From: Rachycentron canadum
Taxonomy: Eukaryota; Chordata; Actinopteri; Carangiformes; Rachycentridae
Reading direction: 5' to 3'
Length of the DNA stretch: 64,000 nucleotides
Assembly (NCBI GenBank): GCA_038496675.1
Contig: CM076666.1
Location: 15,884,785-15,948,784 of the forward strand
Shown one piece after another: positions 50,023 to 62,400 of the stretch. Every line of letters starts with the position of its first letter. The stretch's first letter is position 1. The notes beneath the pieces were generated by a model. It was not told where the DNA came from and ran no database searches. It worked only from the letters and a program-made list of their open reading frames with translations. The position numbers and the translations under genes are program-made.

Positions 50023-52405
50023 ATGTCATAGATACATGCAGAAACAAAGGACATGTTTCATCCAATGCAAATACTCAAGACACAAAGGTTTACCTTTTTA
50101 TAAAGGTACCACTGAGCGTTACCTGTAGAAGAAGTGCAACGATATATAAACAATTATGCATAATGCAGAGGCAAAGAATGCCTGATACAATTTGTCAACC
50201 AATTAAAGCTCCAGTCAGTTTAATCCGTGCTGGGTCAGTTTTACCAGTGACAATGAACTGATACTGTACTGCAGCAGTTGACAATTGACTTCACTTGCCC
50301 CAATATAAGATTTTAACTGACAGTCAGCAGCCAGCATCAGAAATGAGTATTTTCTGTAGATGCTATAAAACGCTTTAAAAGACTGAAGTCCATTCTCCAC
50401 AGTACATTGTGGAGTTTTTAGTGAAAAGGTCAGAGCAACAGAATAATGTAAATGTCATGTATTGAACTTCTGTACAAGAGTTTGTTTGTTTTGTCAACCT
50501 CTTGATCCAAAGCCTTAAGCACACAAGAGCATGTGCACATGGCTCTGTTTCCTTGTTGGGCTGCAGTCCATGCTGGGATTGGCTTTTTTTTTTTTTTTTT
50601 TTTGATGCATCAGTCATCTGGAATCGCTTCATCCATCCACTTCATGTAAGCCAAACTGCCGTCCTCCACTGGGAAACTCAGGACTTCTGGGGTTGCATAA
50701 GGGTGGATAGACCTTAAAGGGACCCACACAAACAACAGAAACATATCACCTAAAACCAATTTGTTTATATAGATTAACACGTCAGCATATCTCTGCTGCT
50801 CAGGTCCTTTTTAAACCCGTTTCTCTTTTCCTAGTTTTTGCTATAATGGCATTTGACTTCTACGCTTAATAAGTGACTTAAAACGATGCTTTTCACTGCT
50901 AGTTTGTTCAGAGTGAGACTTCTCAGTACACCAAAGAGGAATAGCAGCTCTGACCTGTTTCAGCCAAAGTGCCTTCAACACAGTCTTAAACAGAATACTG
51001 TGACACTGCAAAGAAACTCATCTTCAACCAATGTTTTTTCATGAACCACTGCCAAAAGATCTTGCACCTGACATTACACATTGTGGATGTGTAGATACTG
51101 ACATACAACATAATCCATCCACCAATTTTTGCAATTCTATTAATGAAAATCTAAATGTCATTAATTATTTTTTCTTATGCATATATCTGCTTAAAATCAT
51201 TTTAAAGCTAAAGCAACATAATCTTCCATTTGAGCAGCGCCACTATATTGCATGCTTTTATGAATAAAGTGCCCTTTTGGAAAACTGGAGGTCCACTTTT
51301 TTAAGTCCCTAAAGTGAAGTAATGAAATTTTAAGCACACAATAAAGCCCAAATTACTATGACTAACTATGGAATCTTGTGTCTAGAGCAGCAGGCACATC
51401 TTAAGCATTAAATAAGTCTGGAAGTTTTAATTTGATTTACATTTTGCAAAACAACCATATATTACATAAGGCAAAAAACTCACCTCACATAATCTATGAC
51501 TTGGTGGATCCTGGAGGTCTTTGTTTTCACCAGCTGCAATAACAACGACATCTCATCTTACAGTTCTGCCTTATTTCAACATGCCTGTTGAGTACATCTT
51601 GATCACAAAGGAACTTTCTCAGAAAACTTACAATGAGGATTTCACTTGCATCCTGGATTTCACCTTTCCAATAGTACCTAAAGAACCAGATAAAATAACA
51701 CATGTTCCATGTAATATAAATTACTAGGGACTAAAAGTGGCAGTGTATGTGCATCCTGCAGTGCCATTCTAATTCAGTTTTGTTTTTTGTTTTTTTTCTT
51801 TTAAAATATTCAAGACAATCTGTATTTTCCAAAGGAAGACGATCATCAAACTGTTTATTATGGCCACAGCTATATTGTCAAACTGTTCCTGGCAGGCTTT
51901 TATGTTGTCAACTGCAAAACTGCCTCTTTCCTTTTTAAATGTGCTGTTTTCTTTGGACTGTGGAAAACAGTTTCACAGAAACTAAATTCCCACAAGCAGG
52001 TTCCATGACAAATGCCTAAATGTTGAAATATATAGAACTGAAACGTATCTATTTCACACACAAACACCTGAGTGCCTTTATCCCCACGCTGACCCCGAAA
52101 CTAATTGACCACATTCTCTATTTTTAGGCGAAACCTCTGTCTGGTTAACAGCCTCAATGGTGCCTTTTCCGTTCAGTTACAGTTTGTCTTTTTACAGCCT
52201 GAGTTTTCACTTCCTTGTCTTGCTGTGGTTATGCATTAACAGGAAAGCTAATCCATCCATATAAACACATGACCACTTTGAAGGCCAACTCTCATTCAGT
52301 TTCTAATGATGGGAAAACTCATAAAAGCATTCAAATGCAGCCCTGTTCACCTTGTGGTTTCCTCGGTAACTAACTGTGCAGCAGCGGGGATAAAAACAAC
52401 ATGCA

Positions 52406-53202
52406 GCACATTCACAAAGTATCCAGACCTCTACACGTTTTGTTATGTTGCAGTCTTAATCTGTGTAATTTTTCCCTCATCATTCTACACTTTATTGATG
52501 AGGGAAAACTAAACTATCACACTGACATAAGTATTCAGACTCTTTACTCAGTACTTGCTATTAAAGCCTTAAGCCTTCTTGGGTGTTATGCAACAAGCTT
52601 CCCATACCTGGGTTTGGGGATTTTTTGTCATTCTTCTGTGGACATCCTGCAAAGCTCTGTCAGGTTGGACGGGGACTGTAGGTGGACAGCCATTTTAAGG
52701 TCTCAGGTCGATTGAGTTCAAACCTTACCAGCCTTTGTGTCCCTTCTGCTGAAAAACTACCCCACACCACCATGCTTCACCATTGGGAAGGTAATGAGTG
52801 GTGGCTGGTTTCCTCCAGACATAATGCTTAGAATTGAGGCCAGTCTTGTTTTCATCAGACCAGAGAGTCTTGTTTCTCAGTCCTTTTTTTTTTTTTTTTT
52901 TTAAAAAGAGGCTTTCTTGTGTCTATCCTTTCTGGCCACTTTGCCATAAAGCCCAGTGCTGCAGTGATGGTTGTCCCTCTGAGCTCTGCAGGGCGGTCTT
53001 ACAGTTTTATGGCTTGGGTTTTTGTCCTGATTTGTTGTCATATGGGAAATCTCAGCTTTTCCAGCTCATGTCCAATCAATTGAATTTACCATGGGTGGAC
53101 TCCAATCACACCTAAGCTAAATGTAAAGTGTCACAGAAAAGGGTCTGAATGATAGGATATGTCAGTTTTTCCTTTGGGGGTCTGAATACTTTCTGAATGC
53201 AC
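52406..53202 (-). mobile_element. Decayed, internally deleted Tc1-like DNA transposon
   Basis: Tc1/mariner-superfamily relic with the transposase strand on minus. The ends are imperfect inverted repeats of about 28 bp: gcacattcacaaagtatcca on the left, and the complement of ggtctgaatactttctgaat on the right. Internal blocks are typical of fish Tc1 elements read in antisense: agctctgtcaggttggacgg, gtggacagccattttaaggt, ccaccatgcttcaccattgg, ctggtttcctccagacataa, tttcatcagaccagagagtc and ccatgggtggactccaatca. At about 0.8 kb it is half the usual 1.6 kb. Large parts of the transposase are missing, stops are frequent and a poly-T run interrupts it (52884-52902). It is not mobile. Confidence 0.92.
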
Positions 53203-55499
53203 TCAATGTGTTTATGTGTGTAAGTGTCTGCATGTGTGAGAGACATTTTTAACCAAGCTAGCTAGATATGTTGTGTCAAAATAAGGGTCAAATATGATTT
53301 ACATTGTGGAAGTCCTGGAGAGAATGTTAATACTGGCTGCCAACCGTCTCTCCATGATAGCCCTGGAAAAGAAGACAGAGTAGTGAGAAGCGTAGATGGG
53401 AATGGAGGGTGCAGGCATAGAAAGATGGGAAAGAAAAATTAAACACTTACAAACCACCAGCTGTTTGTCAATTACAGCATGAAACTGAACCCTTCATTAT
53501 GGTGCTATTCAAGGGAGCTGCAGGAAAATACTTCATTGCAGTAAATTGTAAAAAAAGATAGTAAACTTTGCCTACTGCTGCTGCTGAGCTGATATTATAC
53601 TTTATCACCATGCCCCTTCCTCAAACCAGGGGCTCTGGAGGAGGTGATTTACATATCTGGCACCCGCTCTGTAGCTACTTTCTGTCTTGACATGTGGTAA
53701 ATAGATGGAGCTCATTTACATGCAGCTAAAATGCCAACAAAGGAGAAGAGAGTGCAAACACAGCCCTTTACCAGTAGTGGGTTTGAAGCGATTGTATCTC
53801 TTCTCTATAAAGAAAAATCACTTGTATTCACTGATTTTGAATTGTTTTAGTCACTTCAACTAATTTGCAAACCACAAGTCACATATCAAAGCAAAATAAT
53901 TCAATTAGCATAGAGATTATAGAAGTTTAACATTGTTATAAATTTTAGAGGTGCAGTTGGGCTTTCTTTTTTTTTCCTAAACTCTTTCAACAAACCCAAA
54001 CCACCTATTTCTCATTTCCAGATTTGTTTCTTTCTCATCAACTGTACAGATAAAAGCTGTAATGATCTCCTCTAACTTTCCCTTAAATATGTACGTTTCC
54101 TCTGCCTCTTGGTTTCTTGCTGGGAGCAGGCAGCCGTGGAGGTAGAGGTTATAATATGCCCTTCTGAACGTCTCTGCTTCTTCGCAGCAGACTGGATGCT
54201 CAAGTGAGTTGGTATTGGAGAGTGAAGTGATCGGGTGCCTGTGCTGTGGCTAGCTGGTTAGCATGCTAATTTCAGTAGAACAAAAGAAGCAAAGCGGGAG
54301 TTAAGATTGGCATAGCTTTCCACTTCTGAAAACACCTCCAGGTGACTAAAGGAATGAGTTTTGATGTTGAACTTGTTTCTTTTTTAGACTGGTAACATTG
54401 GCTTTTAAATAATAGCAACATTTGCATATGGCTCCTTTAAAATGTCATTCTCTCTCTCTCTCTCTCTGAGGTGTTGAACTGAAGCAGAAGATGAAACCCT
54501 CTGTTTATAGTGTTTTTTAAAGACAAACATGTAACCTGATATGATGAGTGGTGATAACTCACTACTGCACCTGCCAATGTCCTTGGCTGCCTGTTCATTG
54601 GGACTGTTGAGCAGAAGGACAGAATGGTGGCCTGGTACATAGCTCCCTGTGAAGGCTGAATGGAGCTGGACTGCTATGGACCACAACCCGGGGTACATGG
54701 ACACAGAAAGGACCAAGAGCTGGAGGAGGAGGAGAGGATTTCAAGAGCATGTTTGTGGCATCCCAGGGTTGATGTTTGCATCTGTTATAAATCATTTGTA
54801 CATGAGGTTTGTTCATGTTATTTTTATGTCTGGATGAGGCAAAGTTATAACTCAATTTAATTATCTCCTACCCTCTGAAAGGATTGCCATGTTTGTGTTG
54901 GATTGGACTCAGTATTTATCCTCGTATTATTTGGCGCTGTCTGTCAGAGATAAATGAGTATAGGCTTTGGCTTTGAACGAAGAGACCAGTTTATAATCTG
55001 TCCTACTTCTCTGCACAGCATCACAGCCTTAGACATGGATGCACGGAAGTCCAACACAAAATGATGTCAGACAAAAATACAATCAATAACAATTTAACAC
55101 TCCCAGCTCGAGAGCCTTCCTGTCCTGGGTTAGTGAGGACTTTTTCTAAAAGTTTTCATCTTATGTTGGTCCATACAATAATGGAGCAGCTCTTACCACG
55201 CAGGACATGAGCAGCACCGACCGACAGACAGAGTGGGCAGCCTCTTTGTGACAGCGCTGGAACAACCACTCCATCCTGTTAGTGGCAACAAATGTCATTC
55301 CCAGAGTCCGACTGCTGTTGATTTAAAAAAACAAACAAAAAAAAAAAAAAAACAGTGCAGAACCTCATTCATAAAACCGCTTAGTCTTTGTCCCGGGATA
55401 ATGGGTGTGCTGTCATTTCACCATTTCAGCCCCGGTTAAACAGCTGCTTTGTGAGTAGAGAAATACTCTGGAAACTCATTACCTTTCAATGGGGAAGTG
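53203..55499. other. Upstream flank between Tc1 relic and CpG island
   Basis: Holds dispersed-repeat family 2 copy 2 and a (CT)n tract at 54449-54468. On minus there is a strong acceptor (tcttcttttccag|GGC, near 53366) followed by a short frame MERRLAASINILSRTSTM and a stop. No donor follows, so it is not called as an exon. Bases 53570-53720 are complex and may be regulatory. Confidence 0.5.
54240..54438 (+). repeat. Second dispersed repeat family, copy 2
   Basis: Partner of the copy at 40320, in the same orientation. The identical 26-base block is at 54250-54275. Collinear weaker similarity runs through gtttcttttttagactggtaac to ggctccttta. A short (CT)n tract follows at 54449-54468. Confidence 0.6.
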
Positions 55500-55690
55500 C
55501 ATTGTGTTGACAGGTACTGTAGGTCGGCCGGTCAAAGACGGAGATAAATATTCGCGCCCTCCAATTGGTCACTTTTGACTTCCTGACGGTCAGTGACCAA
55601 TCAAAACGGCCCGTTCACCTCCGCCGCCCTGCCTCCTGGCCCGGGTCATAATCGGCTTTGGTGCTTTAGCCGTAAGAACAACTTTATTAT
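55500..55690. promoter_or_regulatory. CpG-rich, CCAAT-containing promoter-like island
   Basis: This is the densest CpG stretch in the window. It has ggtcggccggtcaaagacgg, ttcgcgccctccaattggtc, gaccaatcaaaacggcccgt and cgccgccctgcctcctggcc. There are two CCAAT boxes (55561-55568, palindromic, and 55597-55601), a CRE-like tgacggtcagtgacc and an AT box (gataaatattcg). The minus strand has a donor (CATTGAAAG|gtaatg, near 55482) about 30 bp downstream of a plausible start. The plus strand has CAG|gtactg (near 55512) and GCC|gtaaga (near 55672). Direction is unresolved and it may be bidirectional. It could be a far-upstream dab2ip promoter or the start of a neighbouring gene. Confidence 0.45.
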
Positions 55691-58371
55691 TATTATTTTT
55701 TTTCCATTGCACTGAAATCATAATATAAGGATGTTCGAAATAGTGATTAAATTACATCTACATCAGGTTTTGTCATATTTAATCTTTATTGTGCTGATGC
55801 TGCACGTCTGTATCCAGTTATAATTATTATTGTTGTTATATTTATTTATTTAAACATCTGCACCACTTTTCACAGCCAAATATTTTCTTTTTCACACCAC
55901 CACATTAAATGGCAGCTGTGATTACTTGGAGTATTTTGTGTTGAAAATTTGAACCTGCAGTCATCTCATAAAGCTTAGAAATTGGACTGGGTGATGTGGG
56001 GAGTTGGTTTGCGTTTGTGCTGTTCCTGGTTTGAAACCGGACCCTTGCAGAGGGTTATCTAGCAGGAAACCATGGCGGCTTATCTTCTACTGCAGCGTGA
56101 TGGTTGGAAGACCGTAAATTTCTACAATTCTATATAATTTTGCTATTATTCAGTAAGATGATACACAGCACTAAAGGCTAGGGGCTTGCCTGCACTGACC
56201 TTGCAACATTCCTTTTGCTCTGGGAGCTTCTCTCTACTCGCTTTTACTTTCCTTTACTTTGAGTTTTCAACTTCAAAATTCACTAAGCCTCATAAGGATC
56301 AAGCACACAACCCCAAACCTTTCGCACACCCCTCTAATACCATGAGCTATTTGATCAGAGACACTTGAGCTTCATTTCTTAAAGTCCTGATCTGATTGTT
56401 GGACTTTCAAATTTGCTCAGGATCGAACCTGCAAACTTAAAACTTCCAAGCACTTGAAATACCTAGCTAGTTGAAAGAAGACATTTGACCTTTTTGAATT
56501 GTTTACACCAGGTCTTGGACTTAAAATTTCACCTGCAGCAGTGGCGTATTTGATTTTCTTCTTTGGAAACTGGACTAGACATTTTTGTGAGCATTACAAT
56601 GATGAAATCACTGACCTCAAAACTTCTCATTGGCCTCTGACTCCTTGAGCCAGTTGGATTCTCAAGTAGTAAGAGGAAATATCTGTCTTGATTTGGCCTC
56701 TATCAAGGAGTTGGAGGACTAGCCTATTCTGAGGTCTTGGGCTTGAAGTAAACATACAAGGGCTCAAGAAATTAAGGGTTATCATTCAATAAATATAGCA
56801 GATTTTCATACTAATGCTGTATATCTGTGGCTGCTGCTGAAAGTTTTAAGGCAGCACTACCCCTTTCAATTCCTCTATCTATAGAAGAAGTTATCCTATA
56901 GAAGAAACTGCCTTTATGAACAAACAAGCGTGTGTGTGTCTGGGATTACACCATATAGTCTTTATAACATAAATCAATTATGCTATTACACTTAAAACTA
57001 AAGTAGTTTATAGTAATTTTGGTATAATGCTAACCTTTGTACCAGAAACCATTACAACATCAATATTCCTCTGACCAAATTTTGAAGAGGTCAGAAGGAA
57101 ACAAAATTATAAGACAAAAACTACTACTGCATCTTGTTAATCAGTTAAAGTCCCGAAAGAATTTTCATTTTGGAATTAAGCATGTTTTTTGAGATTATTA
57201 ATGGTCTTCTGTTATGGCGCAAATAAAATTAATGATAACACAATGCCCCCCCACCTCCAGCAACTAAATATTAAACAAGTTCCTTAGTCACCACAGTCAC
57301 TTGTGAACTTAAACCAATGTGGACATGATCAAATTTCAAAGACACAATTTTCATGTATATTAACAATGAAAGAACAAATGTCTATCTGTTAGGGGAAGAA
57401 GTATTGTCATTGAGTGGCATGTAATAATTAACACTTCAGCACCTGGACAAGCCAGATGTGTGTTTTGTTTTCACACTGAAAGTGCTGATTATTCTGTAAC
57501 AAATCAAAAACATGCAGATAAATGACAAAGAAACAAATACACTCAGAGCCAAAGAAAAAGGCTCTGTATTTGCTTGCTTTTGTGACAAAGACAGGCTCTG
57601 TGATTTAAGGATCCTCTAGTAAGGAATACAACAATTACATGCAAACTCACAGATGTATGGGTGTGACTGTGCCTCTCACAATGAGTAAAGCAGCTTGTCC
57701 TTTCAGATAAGCTACGCAGAAAAGCCAAGGACTCTGCAAGCCTGCATGAGAATGAAGAAGATACAAACAGGAATATTAAAGAAACATGAATAATTCAGAG
57801 CTGCATTGTTGATGCAAGAATAAACCAAACTGATACAGCATACTCAGAGTTTTATTGGCCTGTGAAAGAGAATAATGGTGTAGCATTGGACACAGAAAAT
57901 CTGGATAGTTAACACGAATGAATTCAACAGAGCAGCTTCATTTGTTGAATGGTCCAAAGATGCAATATTAGGGCTTTGATGGGGTGTATCAGGTCAATGG
58001 AAAAAGAGAAGTTGCTTTATTCAAGCTCTGGATTTTCAGATGGTTTTGTGTGGGATGTCCTCATGGGGGAGCTGTGGGTCCACGCATTTCTCTCTCCTCC
58101 ATCCACTTCCTTCCACTGTGAATAAATAGAATGTAGGGTGTTCATTTACCATGTATAAAACTCTCATCGACTGAAATGAAATGTAAATTCTCCAACACAG
58201 CAAGCTGTATGACTCATCACACCCTCCCACCCCCACAACCTCCCTTGCCCCCCTCCCTTATTTTATTTAATTTTTTTCTTGACCTCTTCCCTGCCAGCCT
58301 TGTGTACTTCCCTTTGCCTGTCCCCACCCTCCTCTTTCATCGGACATGTCACAGATCGCAGGTGCAAACAA

Positions 58372-58384
58372 CAGGGGGCGCCAC
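58372..58384 (+). promoter_or_regulatory. CTCF-like binding motif
   Basis: CAGGGGGCGCCAC, preceded by aacaa, carries the AGGGGGCGC core of the vertebrate CTCF motif. It lies in non-repeat sequence about 14 kb upstream of the first coding exon, a reasonable place for a boundary element. Only the motif is seen; occupancy is inferred. Confidence 0.45.
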
Positions 58385-60549
58385 AGGGGCCATGGGCTTC
58401 AGAACAAACCAATTTATTTCCCAAGCTCACCCAGGCTTCATTTGAGAGCCCATCAGAGAACTCCAATAGAGCCACTTAAGCCACTGTTCCCTAACATGAA
58501 AGAAGGAAAGCAAAATAGAGAGATAGGAAGAAAGTCGAGAAGCCAGAAGAGAGGCGTTTGATCTGCTTGTTCTGGGGCATCACTCAGAGGGGTTCTCTCC
58601 CCCTAAGGAGTACTGAGGCCTGTTTGTCCCTTAGAAGTCTAATATGAAAAATAGGATGATTTTTATTTCTGTCTGTGCTTGTGTGTTTGTATATAATGAG
58701 GCCACAAGGTCTACAGTAAGAGCAGCAAGGAGAAAATGAGAGATGAAAAGAGGAAAGGTACAAAGGAATCTGGCAAGAGGTGCCTTGCCTAATTTGCCAT
58801 TAAAGCGCAATTGTCTCTCAGTGGGATCAATGAAGTTTCCTCGCTGTGAAATAAAACGAATTCTAGCAGGGAGAATTAGAGATGAATAGAGAGCAGAAAA
58901 CAAAGACTAAATTTGAGTGAGGTGTGTGTGTGGGAAATGGAAGATGAAAACTCTGAAGGGCTGGGTACTCCGTGGGCTCTCACTTCTGTTGTCTCCCTCC
59001 CTGTGTGGCAGTGCCATTACTGCACTGAATGGGAGGTGCAGGAGGTAGGGAAAGAAACTATGGACACTAGTGGACACATAGAGGTCAGATAAGTCCTAAT
59101 GAAGGGACTTTCCAGGCTGTGATCAGCTCCAAAGAAAGAGACTGGTTCTCCCAAAGAGGTTAATTAAAAAAGTCATGGGGGCCGAGCAGGGAAGTGTCTC
59201 CATCACCGCTGTGAACTCCCGTGACCCCTCCATCCTCTCGGACAGACATAGCCATCCATCACAGCTGATTCCTGGGCTGTCTGGCTCCTGGTGGTGCCAC
59301 TGAAATCCCTGAGTGACTAAAAACACAGAAGTCTATATAGCAGCGCCACAACTCTGACAAGCAATGAGAAAAAAATACACCACCGCCAAGACATCCCCCT
59401 GCTGAAGTCCCTCAGGTAATGAAACCTCTCCCCTTTTCAAGGATCAGACAAACACCATATCTTGTCATCTCCTTTCCATTCTCTTCACCGATGTCCCCCA
59501 CCCTCTATGTCACAACTGCTGGTGCACACAAGGCCATTTATATGAAAACTGAACTGACAGTCATGTTCTTTTTATTTCTTTTCTGCTCCGAAAACATTGC
59601 AAAAGTGGAGTGTTTATGTTTGTTTAGCAACATAAGCGCAGGGTTCATATCCAAAACCACGGGTAAGCACTTAAGCTCAATGCTTGCCCAGAGACAGAAA
59701 GCAGAATATAAAAGCATTGCCTCCTGACCACAGCATGAGAGAATCAGCCACCATCAATGAAGAAATCCCTCCAGCAATCTCCACTGAGAAGAAAGATTTG
59801 TCATCCCCATTTCCCTAGTTCTTGGAGGAGAGGACAAAGGTGTGATAATGTGGAAAATGGAGAGACACAGTGACTGAGAGAGGGAGGGAGAGAAGAAGAA
59901 GGAAGGATAAGAGGAGAGACAAAGAGAGACAAATGGAGCGTTTTGGTTGATTGGTTTTGAGAGAGGACAGAGAGCCCGGAGCAGTCTTACAGGAAAAGTT
60001 AAACATTTTCATAAATCTGTTCTCGTGAAGTTCACCTGCGGCGGCTGGAGGCTTAAATCACGTCATGCCTGACTGGTTGAGAGGGAGAAGCCGATCCTGA
60101 GTGCGGGGGGCCACCTCTATGTCTACTAAGAAAAAAAAAAACAGCCCTCTGAGCTTCCTCATTACACTTTCCTCACCGAGCCGTCTGCAGCATAACCATT
60201 CCTCGTGCTGACGCAGGTGGAATGAGCTCATTCCCCCTCCATTCGCAAGCTGAGTGCACCAAAATTCAGAGAAGGGAGAAGCATAATAAGTTCAGACTCC
60301 CAAGTTAGAGTGCCTGCAGGCAATAAAGTGGAGGATGAACATTGGTGACTTGATGGAAGAAGAGTGTGTGTGCGCGCATATGTTTGAAAAAGGGGCTACA
60401 TGTGAAAAAAGAGGAAAAACACTCCTCTTGACTACACAATTTCACTTAAATTTCACAAGTCCTTCTATAAGTATTTACTCTGAATATACTCCACAGGGAT
60501 GATTTGATTGATATGACTCTTACTTTTTTATACTTTAAATAATGAATTG

Positions 60550-60550
<1 letters not shown>

Positions 60551-60590
<40 letters not shown>
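60551..60590 (+). repeat. (CA)n microsatellite
   Basis: Uninterrupted 40-base CA repeat, the purest CA run in the window and therefore likely polymorphic. Confidence 0.95.
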
Positions 60591-60592
<2 letters not shown>

Positions 60593-60778
60593 CTCCCAGT
60601 GAGGATCCCAAATAATGAAAACAGGTGGATTCATTGGTTCAGTTCTGCAGAAATTCTGTCTGCGAAGGCAAGGTCATTTGGAAAAACATGGCACAGGAAA
60701 AAATCAATATATTCATTGATGTGCTGTCCAACACAGATCAAACTTAGAGCCTGGCGTATAGTTTGAATGTGGGTGTGG

Positions 60779-60805
60779 TGTGTGTGTGTGCGTGTGTGTG
60801 TGTGT
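60779..60805 (+). repeat. (TG)n microsatellite with a CG interruption
   Basis: TG repeat carrying one cg step, 190 bp from the CA repeat at 60551. Confidence 0.9.
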
Positions 60806-61941
60806 CAACCTCAGACACTAAACTATCAGAAAGTGGCATTATGGAAATGTGGGAATCACCATGAAAAGGGCAGCTGGAAGCATGCTCAGGGCAACCTTTT
60901 ATATACAGCACCTAATCAGCCAAGCAACTGCCTTCGCTCCTATTTACCCTATTTATGAGTCACCCCCAAACCTGCAACCACTTCATCTAATCTCTCCTCC
61001 TGCCTCTTCATCCTCCTTGGTATGAAAGTAGCAGCTTCTTTCCTGTATTAATTGTTTTCCACCTGGGCCTTGTTCAGCTCAGCTTATTATTCAGACCCTC
61101 ACTGTTGGCCAGCTGATAACCTCCAACTGCTGTGGGCAATTAACAAGAGTTCACCTACGGTATAGTGTCCAGAAGGAGGAATCCCTTTAGAGCCAGGGGA
61201 GCAACAGTGAAGAGAAGGTTAGGGAAGAACAAGGAGGGAAACAGAATAAGAGATAGAGGAAGGGTGGACAGAGGAGCATTTTGTGGTCATTGAAAGGATA
61301 ATCAATGCTAATGAATGGGTTGGTTTGTGCGGTGTGGTGATAAGAAAATCGCCAGCTTAAGAGGATGCTGCTCTTTTTTTTGTGTGTGTGTGACCAGAAA
61401 CTGATAAGAATGTTTGCTATACCCCGCAGAATGGCTTGTCCATCCTTGATACCAAACACAGGTGTCCTGACCCATTAGGAAGTGGTCTAAGCTAAAGACC
61501 TGGTCAATATCCAGGGTGTCGTATCTATCATGCGACTGCTACTGGTTTGCTGTGGTGGCCCGCAGAGTGTCTTCATACGTAGCTGTAACTTGGTCAGTGC
61601 TGAAACATAGGACTGCCAGGAATCATGCAGCCAATGGTGGATTAGACATGAATTATTTAATTAAAAACTATACCTAAAACCATTCACACCTTAGAAAAAA
61701 TGTGCTTTCAGTTTTATCGCAAGGAACAAAATGTGTATGTCCTTCCAGCTGCAGCTCTTCTATAACCAACATCCAGGCTGCACCACACATCTCCAGTTGC
61801 CATTGGGCCATAATGAAACAACACATTTATTTAACTAACAGGAATGACTAAACAAGGTTCCTGTTAATAAAAATGAAGTGGACATTGATGGCAATGACAA
61901 ATTCTCTGAGAAATGGGGCAAAGTCAGGTGTATGACTAGAA

Positions 61942-61975
61942 GGTGGTGGTGGTGGTGGTGGGGGGGGGGGGGGGG
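61942..61975 (+). repeat. (GGT)n followed by a G17 run
   Basis: Six GGT units run into an unbroken G tract that ends at 61975. It has strong G-quadruplex potential on the plus strand. Confidence 0.95.
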
Positions 61976-62340
61976 TTCCTCCAAAATGCTAATTAAAGTG
62001 GGAAGGTGTATAAAAATGCTACAAATTAGCAGTGCCTCCCTGGTGATATCAAGTATTTTGCAGGTTGCAAACATATTTGCTCTGCCTATTTATCTGCACA
62101 TATTTGTTGGCCTCCACAGCTTCACAGTTCTACAATGAGCATGGTTGGGAGGGTGGAAGTTTACAGCAGATAACAATAGAAGCAGGAGCGGCAGAGATCA
62201 AACGATTTTATTTCTGTTGTAACTGGGAGAAGGGGGCTCCTTTCGGTGTCTCTTCTGGGACTACTGCTCCAGATTCTGATATCCATTTTCCCTTTGTTTT
62301 CTCTCTTGGCCCTTTGAAATATTTAGTGAGAATCCCGACT

Positions 62341-62400
62341 TACACACACACACATTAAGCTCATGTGTGTATGTGTCTATATATATGTGTGTGTGTGCAT
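62341..62400 (+). repeat. Compound CA / TG / TA microsatellite
   Basis: A short CA run, then tgtgtgtatgtgtc, a TA run and a TG run. Confidence 0.85.

Larger units (their letters stand above)
45661..52405. other. Upstream flank, no gene seen
   Basis: Non-coding. It holds GATA, GAA and poly-A/T simple repeats, the 12-bp hairpin (49708) and the STAT-like palindrome (50004). A block at 49190-49350 is rich in octamer and homeobox half sites. I see no splice-flanked open frame on either strand. Confidence 0.6.

Noticed and set aside
53340..53366. Strong minus-strand acceptor followed by MERRLAASINILSRTSTM
   Set aside because: No donor follows and the frame stops after 18 codons; a single acceptor match is expected by chance.
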